Shown in pieces: positions 22,923 through 33,494 of a DNA stretch of 64,000 nucleotides. The notes beneath the pieces are model-generated. The model was not told the DNA's origin, searched no databases, and worked only from the letters and a program-made list of their open reading frames with translations. Each line of letters opens with the position of its first letter. Positions within the stretch are counted from its first letter, which is position 1. A program made the position numbers and the translations under genes. Source of the stretch: Lathyrus oleraceus. Its lineage: Eukaryota; Streptophyta; Magnoliopsida; Fabales; Fabaceae. The stretch covers positions 52,162,771 through 52,226,770 of the forward strand of contig NC_066579.1 of assembly GCF_024323335.1 (NCBI RefSeq). Direction: 5' to 3'.

Positions 22923-23149
22923 TGTCGCACCTCGAAAAAATGGGGATACGACTACAAAGCGAAGCGCGATCGCACGCTCGCAATGATGGACTGAACAGAG
23001 TCGCCACCGAACTTTATTTATTCCTAAAAAGGAAAGGGGAAATATCGATAAAACCCAAGACAAAAGAAAGGATAAGATATGGTCATCGCAACCAATATCC
23101 GGATTCGGGAGTCGATTACGCGAGGGGAAGGTATTAGCACCCCTCACGT

Positions 23150-23165
23150 CCGTTGTACTCAACGG
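23150..23165 (+). other. Hairpin near the 5' end of Ogre-type LTR copy 2
   Basis: A perfect stem CCGTTG with loop TACT and CAACGG. It is conserved in position with copy 1 (16609-16623). Confidence 0.5.
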
Positions 23166-23784
23166 GAACCATTAGGTCAGTTGTGTGCGTTAATGTTAGT
23201 TTGAAATGTTAGGCTTTTCGAATTATTAGGTGGGAAAGAAAGGAAGGATGAGAAGAGATATTTTTGGATTTTTGACGAAGGACTAAACCTAAGTTTTTTA
23301 TTAGTGGGCCTGACAAGATTTACAAATCCTGCTCCTACGTATCTCAAAAGAGAAATCAAGGCTTACGTAGTTCTGGGTAGAAAAATGTTTGTTTGTTGGT
23401 CGATTTTAGCGAAAGCTATATTGTATTAATCGACGAAAACATTGTTTTACCCAAAACAGATGAGGAGTGGACGCGTACCACACATCGAACGGATTTATAA
23501 ATCTACATTCGGAAAAGCGTCATTATCTCTACTCAACAATCGTGGCCGAAACATTGTTTTGTATCACTTAAGACAATATATCTTCCATTTATGAAAGAGG
23601 TTTTCGATTAATCGCACGGCGGCGAGAAAAGAGTTTGATTAGGTGGATGTATTTTGAGTGATGGCGAGAACTTGGATGAGCGAGATATACATCTCGAATC
23701 CTAGCCTCAGGAGTGCACGGTATACACCATGTTCCATTTCCATCTTTATTGAAAGAGTTTAAGATAGGAATTAGGTATTTTGAA

Positions 23785-24735
23785 GTTTGAAAGACGAGTA
23801 CTTATGACCTACAAGCTCTTACAGCTTGGGTCTGATACTCGGGACTACGTCTGGACATTACACCCAGGCAGTCTGTTTCTTTCCAATATTTGTTAAGAAA
23901 ATGATTTGAATATTTATGAATGTTTTGGAGAGAAGACGAATATTTATGACTTACAAGCTCTTACAGCTTGAGCCTAATATTCGGGATTACAACTGGATAT
24001 TCCCTCCAGGTAATCTTTTTCTTCCAACTTTATTAAGAAGATGGTTTGAGATATTTACAAGTGTTTTGGAGAGAAGACGAATATTTATGGCTTGCAAGCT
24101 CTTACAGCTTGAGCCTAATATTCGGGATTACGACTGGACATTCCATCCAGGTAATCTTTTTCTTCCAACTTTTAAGAAAATGATTTGAATATTAGAGGGT
24201 TAAAGAGAAGACGAATATTTATGGCTTGCAAGCTCTTACAGCTTGAGCCTAATATTCGGGATTACGACTGGACATTCCATCCAGGTAATCTTTTTCTTCC
24301 AACTTTTAAGAAGATGATTTGAATATTAGAGGGTTAAAGAGAAGACGAATATTTATGGCTTGCAAGCTCTTACAGCTTGAGCCTAATATTCGAGATTACG
24401 ACTGGACATTCCATCCAGGTAATCTTTTTCTTCACGTTTTATTTAGAAAAATGATTTGAATATTTAGGTGTTAAAGAGAAGACGAATATTAACGGCTTGT
24501 AAGCTCTTACAGCTTGAGCCTAATATTCGGGATTACGACTGGACATTCCATCCAGGTAATCTTTTTCTTCACGCCTTATTAAGAAAATGGTTTAGATCAC
24601 ATAACAATTTTGGAGAGAAGACGAATATTTATGGCTTACAAGCTCTTACAGCTTGAGCCTAATATTCGGGATTACGACTGGACATTCCATCCAGGTAATC
24701 TTTTTCTTCCGACTTTATTAAGAAGATGATTTGAA
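23785..24735 (+). repeat. Tandem array with strong dyads in Ogre-type LTR copy 2
   Basis: Seven units of about 130-145 bases begin near 23792, 23935, 24077, 24213, 24344, 24480 and 24620. Each contains CGAATATT..AATATTCG around CAAGCTCTTACAGCTTG, giving nested stem-loops, and a TGGACATTCCATCCAG dyad. The array lies at the same relative place as the unrelated array in copy 1. Confidence 0.92.
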
Positions 24736-25458
24736 TATTAAAGTGATTTGTGAAATGATCTTGAAATGATTTGTCATGGTTTTTTTTGGAATGTATTTTG
24801 AAATGGAGGAAAGTTGAAATTGGTTTTGAAATCGAGTGAAATTTGAGTATGATTATTTATGAAATTATTATTTACATGTGCAAAGAACAGGAACATGGGT
24901 AGAGATCTACTAGTAATAGAATAAACAATCAATTAATTTAGATCTAAACCAACTAACTAAATAAAAATTAATCAGTTAAACAAATACTAAGTTAAATCAC
25001 TAAACTAATAATAATGAGAAAATAGAAAAATAAATTATCACTAGGAGGTGTAGGCAACATGTAGGGTGTAAAAATAAAAAAAACAAAGGCCCATGGCCCA
25101 TTCAGAAAAACCTATCAAATAAATAAATAAATAAAAAGAAAATGTGTAAATAAGGAAAAGGGGAGAGAAGAGACGCTGGAAATTTGGACAAGGGAAGGAA
25201 TGGCTTTTTTTCAAAATTATATTTCCCCTATCTAAAATTGACACGTGTCCAATAAAATAAACAAACCTTTCCCTCACTCATACTGCTCTCCCTCTCTCTC
25301 TATCTGAACCAAAATCTCGCCCTTTTCAGACACAAAACCCATTCTCTCTCCTTGGGACAAAACCCGTTCACCTTCTCTCTGAACCAAAATCTTTTCTCTC
25401 TGAACAAAAACCCTCTCATGACTTCTTAATCCCAAACCTTCTCTAAAAAAAACATCAA

Positions 25459-25779
25459 TTAACAGAATCGGAAAGCAAAGAGACAGAAGAAGCTACCAAT
25501 TGGGGTTTCATGGAAGCTATTGCAATGGCGGAAAATGGCAGGGCTTTGGGTGTTCCAGGCGGCGGCGTGGCTTGCGAGGTTGATGAAACCGCCGCGATCG
25601 GCGTCGAGATCTTCCATGACACGCTGGAGTTCGTCGGCTTGGACGGCGGATCCGAGAGAGCGGAGGAGGCTGTCTAACTCGGTGACGGAGATCTTGCCGT
25701 CGCGGTTGGTGTCGAAACGGGTGAAGACTCGCTTGAGTTCTTCGATGTCGTCGACTTTGACGTGGGGATTCGTTGCTAT
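25459..25779 (-). pseudogene. Captured calmodulin-like EF-hand gene fragment
   Basis: The minus strand reads ATNPHVKVDDIEELKRVF, then EF-hand 1 with the loop DTNRDGKISVTE (all Ca-binding positions present), LDSLLRSLGSAVQADELQRV, then EF-hand 2 with the loop DADRGGFINLAS, where the final Glu is replaced. The frame stays open to a stop at 25459. The codon before ATNPH is ATA, where an ATG is expected. The sequence is GC-rich compared with its surroundings. It derives from a plant calmodulin-like/polcalcin-type calcium sensor and lies antisense within an Ogre-type LTR. It ends after the second hand where homology fades. Confidence 0.85.
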
Positions 25780-27621
25780 TGTTAGCGTTTGGGGAATTAG
25801 GTTCCGTGAGCTTTCTCAGTTCCGTGACTTATGTGCGTCTCTGGAGTCGGTTATTGCTCATCATCTTTTTGAATTCATTGTTGAAGGAGAAATAGTATCC
25901 TTGCAGATTCCCAGATTGTGTTTCACTTGTGGGACTTCGGTTTGACACATTTCATGGCATTCGGATTCTAACGAACCGTCATCAGTTGATACACCTCTTG
26001 TGCAAGTTTTCCGAGTTCTGGATCTGCTAATATTTTCTTCTATTTGAGTTGAAGCATCTACCAATCTGTCCGTCCGTGTGTTGTTGTTGTAAGGTGTCAC
26101 GACGGTCGACGAACAATGAACTGATGTTGTTGGTGTTGTCGTTTCCAGAGTTGTTGAATGATTCGCCAGAGTTTGTTAGGATCAAAGTGAGGGATGAGTA
26201 TGCATTTGGTGGTCTTGATGAAGTGATTGGAGGTGGAATTTTTGGTGTTAGAACGGTTTCACGGCGGAGTGGTGTTTGTGTTAGAGGCAGCCGAAGGTTT
26301 GTTTGATTTGGTTGCCAACAAGGTGATAGTTTCACTGGCGGTGTATGGTTATGAGTTGGAAGAGTGATGCAAGTTGTTGTGCAATGTATCTGGCTTGTGT
26401 TTGGAGGGAGTTCGGTCGGTGAACAAGTTGCAGGCATATGGATTTCACAGAAGAGAGAAAAAATGGTTTGTGTGTTGATGCGTGAGTGGGATGGATGAAT
26501 CGGATTTGTATTCCGATTGGAAGTTGGTTGGTTGCCTCTCGAATTTAGGGTTTTTTCTTCTCTCCAAATCATGGCCGCCCTCACTGTATCCGCCCCTCCT
26601 CTCTTATACTCACTATGTTAGGGTTTTTAGTTGTCCCAAAGAGATCCGAAGGGGTATCTTCTGTGTTGCTTTAAGGCGCTCAGACTTTGGTCTGCCTTAT
26701 TTGGCGCTCGACATGAAAACGGTAATGTGAACCTTCGCCTTTCTCGCTCTCTTTTGTTTTAATTCCGTTTTGGGTTTTTTGAAACTTTACTGCAGTGCTA
26801 ATTACTTGGTTTTACTGCAGTGAAAATTGGTAAAAATAAAAAGCTCCAATTATCACAGGGGTTCTGGATCGTGATTTTGGGTTGAAATTTCTTCAGGGGA
26901 AGCATCGTGATTTCCTGATGATGACTTCTATCAGTCATCAAAAATCCACAGGTATGACTGTATCTCCTGTTATGTTGCGTCAAGCTGGCATTAGCCTGGA
27001 CTCAGCTTGTTTTAACGACTCAAAAAACTTATGGCTTTGGTATAATTTTGTGTACCAATTGGTCTTTCTGCAGAGCCAACATCACATGAGTTGCTCCCTG
27101 CTTCCCTCATGAAAGGATTAGAATTACGAGAAAGAAGAGCTGGTACACAATAAGACCGAGGACTAAAGCACTGTTTCGGGATATTTTCAGGTACATCTCC
27201 ATTGCTCGACTTCAATGTATTTCGCTTGACTAGTCTTTTGTTGTCATTGCTGTGCTGTTTTCTTCCTTTTCATATTCTAGAATTTGACGTGTTTGGTGGT
27301 TCGAAAATGAACTGTTATTGCAGGATGATCGGTTTGGTGATTGATTCCAAGGGTTTCTCGGTTCAATTTTATGTGTTGTGGATTGCAACGGCATCTCCAA
27401 GAATTACTTCTGATTGAAGGTTCAGAGTAGTCTTTGTTAACATGGCGACTGCTATGATTACGTGCGGTGAAACCATTATCAATACGCTTGGTTGGTTTTA
27501 TTGAAGGAATACTGCTGCTATATAAGTAGTCCTTGCAGTTGGATTGATAATTCTGGGACGCCGAGCCTTCCGCCTTAAACGATGCATATCTACTGATGCT
27601 TTTGACCTCACAATTTGTACC
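25780..27621. other. Unassigned interior of Ogre-type LTR copy 2
   Basis: No firm homology was recognised. Two short plus-strand stretches look exon-like: one ends at 26950 before a GTATG donor, and one begins after TTTCTGCAG near 27073 with SHELLPASLMKGLELRERRAG. They may be parts of another captured gene. This is a guess from splice-site shape only. Confidence 0.3.
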
Positions 27622-27860
27622 CAACATCTGGAAATATCTTTTTGAAAATAGAATAGATATTCCATCTTCATTTTCCTTTTGTACTTCAGATGTACTATAA
27701 AGCACGGTTTTACTATAGTATGGAGTGAAAACGCTGAATGGCAATGTTTCACTAACAGGTCTTGCTGATGGTATATCCATAAATAATGAATTTGCAAAAA
27801 ACTACAGTCTTCGCCTAGCTTCTAAAATTTTTTGAACATTAGCAGCAGGGTCCTTTTGGA
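27622..27860 (-). pseudogene. Captured callose synthase (glucan synthase-like) fragment
   Basis: The minus strand reads AANVQKILEARRRL, a TAG stop, then FFANSLFMDIPSARPVSE and FTPYYSKTVLYSTSEVQKEN, EDGISILF, and after a frameshift QKIFPD. This order (EARRRL-FF-NSLFMD-P, TPYYSE, NEDGIS-LF-LQKIFPDEW) is the conserved start of the catalytic domain of plant callose synthases, which make beta-1,3-glucan at the plasma membrane. Only about 70 codons remain. It abuts the PPR fragment at about 27861 in the same orientation. Confidence 0.75.
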
Positions 27861-27861
27861 A

Positions 27862-28500
27862 CCATACTCTCAGCAACACAGTGGGCAAATATTTTTAAAC
27901 ATTTGTTCAACACTTTTCACTCTTCCATATTTTGCATACATGGAAATCCGAGCATTGCTAACAAACCAATCGTTTATATAGCCACTTTTCAGAATGAATT
28001 CATGGAGTCGCTTCCTACTTGCAAAGCAACAAGATTAACACATGCACTGTAGTAAGAAAATTCCAAGAAACAACATTTCTCTCCGCCATCCTCTCGAAAA
28101 ACCGCATTGCCAAACTCATTTTCCCATTCCTTCTTTGCATAACCCACAATCATCGCATTCCAACAAGCGATGTCCAACTTATCTGGAGCCAACTCAAGAA
28201 ACTTCCTAGCCTTTTCAGACTTCCCTTGATGCGTATAGCAAATAATTATCGAAGCCCACGAACAAATTGTCTTTTTCAGACATTAATTCAAACACTTATT
28301 GGCTTGTTCAACCTTGTTGTTGTGAAGCTACCCAATAATCATGGTGTTCCATGAAATAATGTTTCTGTGAGACATTTTATCAAACAATTGTTGTGCCTCA
28401 ATAACTCTACCATTTTTGCAAACATGGTTATCATGGAATTATATGTGGCATGGTTTTTGTGAATGACATTTGAGAATACCCTTCTGGCTTCTTCAACTTT
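27862..28500 (-). pseudogene. Captured pentatricopeptide repeat (PPR) gene fragment
   Basis: About six degenerate PPR motifs are readable on the minus strand: EEARRVFSNVIHKNHATYNS, AQQLFDKMSHRNIISWNTMI, KARKFLELAPDKLDIACWN with AMIVGYAKKE, and later SACVNLVALQVGS. The pattern of FD-M-RN-SWN-MI-GY is that of PLS/E-type PPR proteins, which bind organelle RNA. There are stops near 28326 and 28285 and frameshifts after 28090. Lying antisense in the LTR next to a callose synthase piece, it is a transduplicated fragment rather than a local gene. Confidence 0.85.
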
Positions 28501-28611
28501 TTTCTAGATGAATGACTTCATAGAAATCATTAAACATGAAATGGTCATGAAGCGAAATGCAAATGACTGATCGATGGGAAAAAATTTCAGGGCCAAAATC
28601 GGGGTATGACA

Positions 28612-29799
28612 CACTCCTTTTCAAAAGAAGAACAGATAACATATTTCGACGTTGCGTCCCGGAAGAAGAAGTCAGAAACATCATAGAGCATTGTCACTCT
28701 TCACCCTATGGTGGACATTCAAGCACATCCAATACATACGCTAAGATCCTTCAAGTGGTCTTTATTGGCCAACACTATGGTGTGATGTCCATACTTATAT
28801 TGTCCAATGTGACCGGTGCCAGCACGCTGGAAACATCTCAAGACGTGACGAAATGCCTTTGAAGAACATCCAAGAGGTGGAATTATTTGACGTCTGGGGT
28901 ATTGATTTCATGGGACCTTTTCCAACTTCGTTGGAAACAAGTACATTTTGGTAGCCGTTGACTATGTATCCAAGTGGATAGAAGTTATAGCCGCACCCAC
29001 CAACGACACAAGAGTAGTCATCAAGATGTTCAATAATAATATTTTTCCCAGATTTGGAGTACCGCGACTTGTCATAAGTGATGGTGGATCACATTTTATA
29101 TCCAGGATATTTAATAAACTCTTAAGGAAATATGGAGTAAAGCACAGAGTAGCAACACCATATCACCCCCAGACTAATGGTCAAGTGGAAGTATCTAACA
29201 GAGAGATTAAGCAGATCTTGGAGAAAACTGTATCAATATCTAGAAAAGATTGGTCTGAAAAGCTAACAGAAGCACTGTGGGCTTACAAAACTGCTTACAA
29301 AACCCCTATTGGAACTACACCATACCAGTTGGTCTACGGGAAGTCATGCCACTTACCTTTTGAACTCAAGCACAAGGCATATTGGGCCATCAAGACCCTG
29401 AATTTGGATTACCTAGCATCTGTCAAGAAGCGAATCCTTGATATCCACAAATTGGAGGAACTCCGCCAGAACGCTTACGAGAATGTTGTTATATACAAAG
29501 AGAGAACCAAAGCTTGGCACGAATAAAGGATTGTGAAAAAGGAATTTAATATAGGCGACTCTGTTCTCCTCTTCAATTCGAGATTACGATTTTTTCCAGG
29601 TAAGCTGCGTTCGAGATGGACAGGCCCCTTTGAGGTTTCCAAAATCCTAAAATCTGGAGCAGTTGAAATCCAGAACAGTTCCTGTAATCCGCTTGTGGTA
29701 AATGGGCAAAGACTGAAGCAATACCAAGAAGGTGACATCCCCACAGAATGCCATGACCAAACTCTGATCGACCCTCCAGTTCCTACCTCTAACATATAA
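28612..29799 (+). pseudogene. Athila integrase
   Basis: It continues pol in frame from before the LTR: DEPLLFKRR, then the zinc-finger part RRCVPEEEVRNIIEHCHSSP. The catalytic core has [12 protein letters not shown] (first Asp), [11 protein letters not shown] (second Asp) and [17 protein letters not shown] (Glu). The C-terminal part has VLLFNSRLRFFPGKLRSRW and GPFEV. It inserts the cDNA into the host genome. Frameshifts lie near 28757 and 28935, and a stop at 29524-29526 separates the core from the C-terminal domain. Confidence 0.92.
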
Positions 29800-29947
29800 A
29801 GTTCGAATCGTCAAGCTAACAACGTTAAACAAGCGCTACATGGGAGGCAACCCATGATTTCTTTTCCTTTGCTTTACTATTTCAATTTTTTTTTGTTTTA
29901 TATATGTATATCTATGTGGAGACTAACATTTATAATATTTGCGATTT

Positions 29948-29981
29948 CAGGTGTCCTCTGTTTCTAATCTAACTTTTCAGG
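29948..29981 (+). promoter_or_regulatory. Splice-acceptor-like tract before env-like gene A
   Basis: TTTCTAATCTAACTTTTCAG ends directly before GATGG, the start of the env-like frame. It combines a CTAAT/CTAAC branch-point form, a pyrimidine run and CAG|G. A second TTTCAG|G is 30 bases upstream. The context fits expression of the env-like gene from a spliced subgenomic RNA. Confidence 0.45.
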
Positions 29982-31198
29982 ATGGAAAATTGTGACACTA
30001 TGCCAATAATCTTTCGTGACCTAGTTCAAGAGCAGCGCTACGCCATGCTTTCGCAACGACCAATGCTACCCACCAGATATCCCGACTCGAGCTGCATGAA
30101 GGCATTAGGCATTGAGCCTAGTGTCAGGCATTTGTGCAATCAGTTGCAATGCGATGAATATACTGATGATATGCATGTGACTTACAGGAACCTGACTTTG
30201 GAGTTCTTGAGCTCGCTGACATACGAGCCCTATGTTGGTCACGCTAGTGATGGTGGATACATTAATTTCAGGATGTTTGGGGTAGAATACACCTTCAACC
30301 ACAAGCGTTTTGATGACTTACTTGGATTTGAGACTGCATATGATGCCTCATCTGAGCTCCCCATGAGCTATTTCCTGAGCCGAGACGTCGAGAAGTTTTG
30401 GAGTGACATTACGTGTGGAGGTAGCCCTGACCCTTCCACCCAAATCTCAAACAAGATTCACAACCCTACTTTCAGATACTTTCAGATGATCATTGTCCAT
30501 GCCTTCCTGGGAAAAGCGACCCTGATACGCATGTGAGTGCTGAAGAGATCTTCTTCATGTACTGTACCACTCGATCACGCCCAGTAGATTACGGAGCTTT
30601 CCTGATCGAGAGTCTATATCTTAATGCTCGCTCCGTTGTGAGCCCTATACACGTTGGAAGCACGGTGACTCATATAGCCTCAACCATGGGACTTGATAGA
30701 AGACTATCTCACCTAACGTCTTACTGCAACTACACCTTGATGGATATTGATTTATGTCTGGACCGTGGCCTCATGAGGAGATCTTCTTTCCAATCGGATC
30801 AATACAGGCTCTTGATCGAGGGTGAGACTATTCACTACTTCACCTTGCCGAACCCTCAGGTAACTTGTGTTATTGGTCAGGCCAACTGGGCCTACGTCAT
30901 AGAAGGGCAGGGAGAGACAGTAGATGAGCAGAAAATCGCACCTATCAGAATCAAAGTCCGCACCAACAATCCAAATCTCCAGAGTCCGAGCATGCAGTCT
31001 GAACTGGTTAAGCTTCGTATGGAGATAGCCCAGCTTCGCCAGGAGCTTGCTGACGTTGCTTTGCAGGTCGAAGTAGCAGTCTCCTCACATGACACTAAAA
31101 CCGATATACTGAATGATGAGATCGCCGACCTCCGACGCTAGATCGCAGAGCTTCGAGGATACGAAGTCGAGGAGACTCCACTATACCATGAGCATTGA
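29982..31198 (+). pseudogene. Athila env-like gene A (ATHILA ORF1 family)
   Basis: An N-terminal half of 184 codons (29982-30536) has TYRNLTLEFLSSLTYEPYVG, YINFRMFGVEYTF and FDDLLGFE. A frameshift near 30520 leads to 30533-31141 (AEEIFFMYCTTRSRPVDYGA, SVVSPIHVGSTVTHIASTMG). The C-terminus is a coiled coil with LVKLRMEIAQLRQELADVAL. A TAG at 31139-31141 precedes 19 more codons that continue the heptad pattern. It belongs to the family named after the Athila ORF downstream of pol, sometimes called env-like. Its biochemical role is not established. Confidence 0.82.
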
Positions 31199-31342
31199 TG
31201 CCACCACCAACCGAGAAATACCGTTTGATTTTCCTATTTTCCCGTTATTTATTATTTATTCTTATTTTTATTGTTTCCTTTGACATTATGCTTGCTTTAT
31301 CTTTCCTAAGATCTCTGGACCCGTGACTTGTTATTAACTCTT

Positions 31343-31442
<100 letters not shown>

Positions 31443-31467
31443 TTATTCTTATTATGTTCTTATGTCC

Positions 31468-31560
31468 ATTTTATTTTATTTTATTTTATTTTATTTTACT
31501 ATTTTATTTTGTTTTATTTTATTTTGTTTTATTTTGTTTTATTTTGTTTTGTTTTGTCAA
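31468..31560. repeat. (TTTTA/TTTTG)n microsatellite
   Basis: A pentanucleotide-like run of TTTTA changes gradually to TTTTG over about 90 bases, directly after the TA tract. Confidence 0.92.
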
Positions 31561-31971
31561 GCTTAAATAAAAAAAAACAGCATTCATAGAAACCTATGTG
31601 CACCCCCCTTACAAAAATGAAGACAAAAAGATTGAGGCCCAAGTAGCAATGACCAAATCCGGCCCAACCAAATCCGAAGACATGGCGGGCGCCATAAGCT
31701 TCATGGCGGGCGCCATGATGTCTGGAACTTTAACGGACAAAATCCCTAGTTTCACCATTTTCACCTTCTTCACCTTCTTCAACCTCTCCAAACTCATTTT
31801 CTCCCTCTCCCAACTCCACAAAGTTCACGAAAAATCCCAACCTTCTCATTTTGACTCCAAGCCATTACCATTTCCAAACTTCACTTTTCCATTTCTCCAC
31901 CAAAAACCCACAAAAACTCCATTTTTCATTTCCTTTCCATAAATACCCATTTTTCTCTTCAACCACCATTA
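31561..31971 (+). promoter_or_regulatory. Leader before env-like gene B, with LTR-like GGCGCC motifs
   Basis: It has two copies of CATGGCGGGCGCCAT (31680-31695 and 31702-31717), the same motif seen in the 5' LTR at 7412-7426. A long C/T-rich tract without ATG stops follows up to the start codon. The role is unknown. It could be an untranslated leader or a relic of a second LTR. Confidence 0.4.
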
Positions 31972-33414
31972 ATGGCCGGAATGGAGTTCAACAACATCAT
32001 TCTTCATGGAGGAAAACCTGGAGAGCGACAAAACAAGATTTTGCAAAAATTGCAATCTCGGGAGATCCTCGCTACCAGGTATGTCGACGAAGATTGTTTG
32101 TACACTTTAGGAACATACCATAGTGTTTTCCACATGCTTGATACTTTAAGATTACACGATATTTTTGCTAGTAAAGCACCCACCTATGATAGGCTCACTA
32201 GGGAATTTTTAAGTTCCCTAATTTACACTGTTTACCCCGGCACTGCTAGCACGGTAGGTACCATTTGTTTTAGAATGTTTAATGTGGAATACGAGTACAC
32301 TACCGATGCCTTAGCGGGTTTGCTAGGAATGCCTTACGGAGAGGGTGCCATCTGTGAGACACCCTTAGATGCTGAATGGGCACTCGAGGCATTTACTTTT
32401 TGGAATAGATTATCAAATGTGACTGTCACTTACTTTAAAGGAATTTTGGCTTCCAATATCCATAACCCGACCATACGTATTTTTCGATACCTTTTGGCAT
32501 GTACTATATTTGGCTGGGAGAATTCTAACAAAGTAAATGCTCGTGAGTTGCTGTTTTTACAGGGTTTCCTCACTAATCGTAGGATCAATCCTGTTCCTTT
32601 TATGTTGGCCCATATGTATGCCATTCTTAAAAAAGGAGGAACCATCTCTTTTGGTGGTTTGATTACTTCCATTGCTAGAGCGTTAAATCTCAACATTGAG
32701 TTAGCCACCTTGGAATCACTCCCTCACTGCACTATTAACTTAAAGTTTTTGAAAGATATGAAATTATGCAAGGTGCGGCGAGCAGGTGGTTTTTACCTCA
32801 TGATACATGGTGTAGCTATACCCAGTGTTCTTTTACCTTGCTCTCAGCATACAGATGTGCGACATGCAAGGAACTGGACGTATGATCTTGCTGCTCCACC
32901 CTTTACCGGTCCTTTGCCACCTAACGTTCCTATGGACGATGAGCAAGGGACCAATGATGAGTATGACCGGCGCGACCAGTCACCCGCTCATGATATTCCT
33001 ACTGCATCACCTGCATACACTGCACCTTCTTCCTTTGACCATTTTGCAGGTACCACTCCCGGTTTTTACATCACCGAGGAGATGTGACGCGAGCACCTGA
33101 CTCGTGAGGAAAGGCGTGACACCCTTCTGAATACCATAAACCAACAACTGACAAATAATATGAGTTTTATGGTAGCTTCCCAGCAGTGTAGTGAGCAAGC
33201 ACATCGGACTATCACTGAGTCCTTACTTGCGATCACTAATGAGCAGCATCGCCAGCGACAGGCTAATGAGCGTCACTTCGCTCTTATCGAGGCCACCCAA
33301 GGATCTCTCTTAGATCGCTCTCAGCAGCTACAGGAAGGACTTAGTACTCGTAGCAGACGTCGTCGACCCAGGCATCCTGACCAGGGCGGTGACGGTACCG
33401 GTGATCACCCATAG
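31972..33414 (+). pseudogene. Athila env-like gene B (ATHILA ORF1 family)
   Basis: 371 codons are open from MAGMEFNNIILHGGKPGERQ to a TGA at 33085-33087. The same frame continues to 33414 with REHLTREERRDTLLNTINQQ and a glutamine-rich coiled coil, so one nonsense change splits a 480-codon gene. The core has YDRLTREFLSSLIYTVYPG, ICFRMFNVEYEY and LAGLLGMPYGEG, matching the same blocks of gene A at low identity. IHNPT..FRY also occurs in both. It differs from A in its N-terminus and tail. Two such genes in one element are unusual. There is no clear signal peptide or transmembrane segment, so a true envelope function is doubtful. Confidence 0.85.
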
Positions 33415-33461
33415 TCCTCTCACTCTCTCTTCCAGGTTACTCCTACCCTATCTCATACCGA

Positions 33462-33494
33462 AACATTGAGGACAATGTTCAGTTTAAGTGTGGG
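33462..33494 (+). promoter_or_regulatory. First polypurine-like motif after env
   Basis: GAGGACAATGTTCAGTTTAAGTGTGGGAGGAG. A related motif (AGGACAAGCAAATGTTTAAG then TGTGGGAAAA) precedes the 3' LTR at 34731-34760. Confidence 0.6.

Larger units (their letters stand above)
22923..28611 (+). mobile_element. Single Ogre-type LTR (copy 2) with captured gene fragments
   Basis: The ends are TGTCGCACCTCG and GGGGTATGACA, with CACTC duplications at 22918-22922 and 28612-28616. The 5' end matches copy 1. At 5689 bases it is about 1.1 kb longer than copy 1. The interior from about 25459 to 28500 holds fragments of at least three host genes on the minus strand. Removing the LTR and one CACTC restores the integrase frame (DEPLLFKRR). 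It has no internal element genes, so it is a solo LTR or a modified LTR. Confidence 0.82.

Noticed and set aside
25520..25945. 141-codon plus-strand frame in Ogre-type LTR copy 2
   Set aside because: It is the complement of the captured EF-hand gene. The minus strand carries the recognisable domain.
26027..26584. 185-codon minus-strand frame rich in Thr, Pro and Asn
   Set aside because: No motif was recognised and the composition is low in complexity. It could be part of another captured gene, but nothing supports a call.
25430..28510. Helitron as the carrier of the three captured gene pieces
   Set aside because: CTAG occurs near 28505, but no hairpin precedes it, the next base is not T, and no TC 5' end was found. 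Kept only as an alternative explanation.
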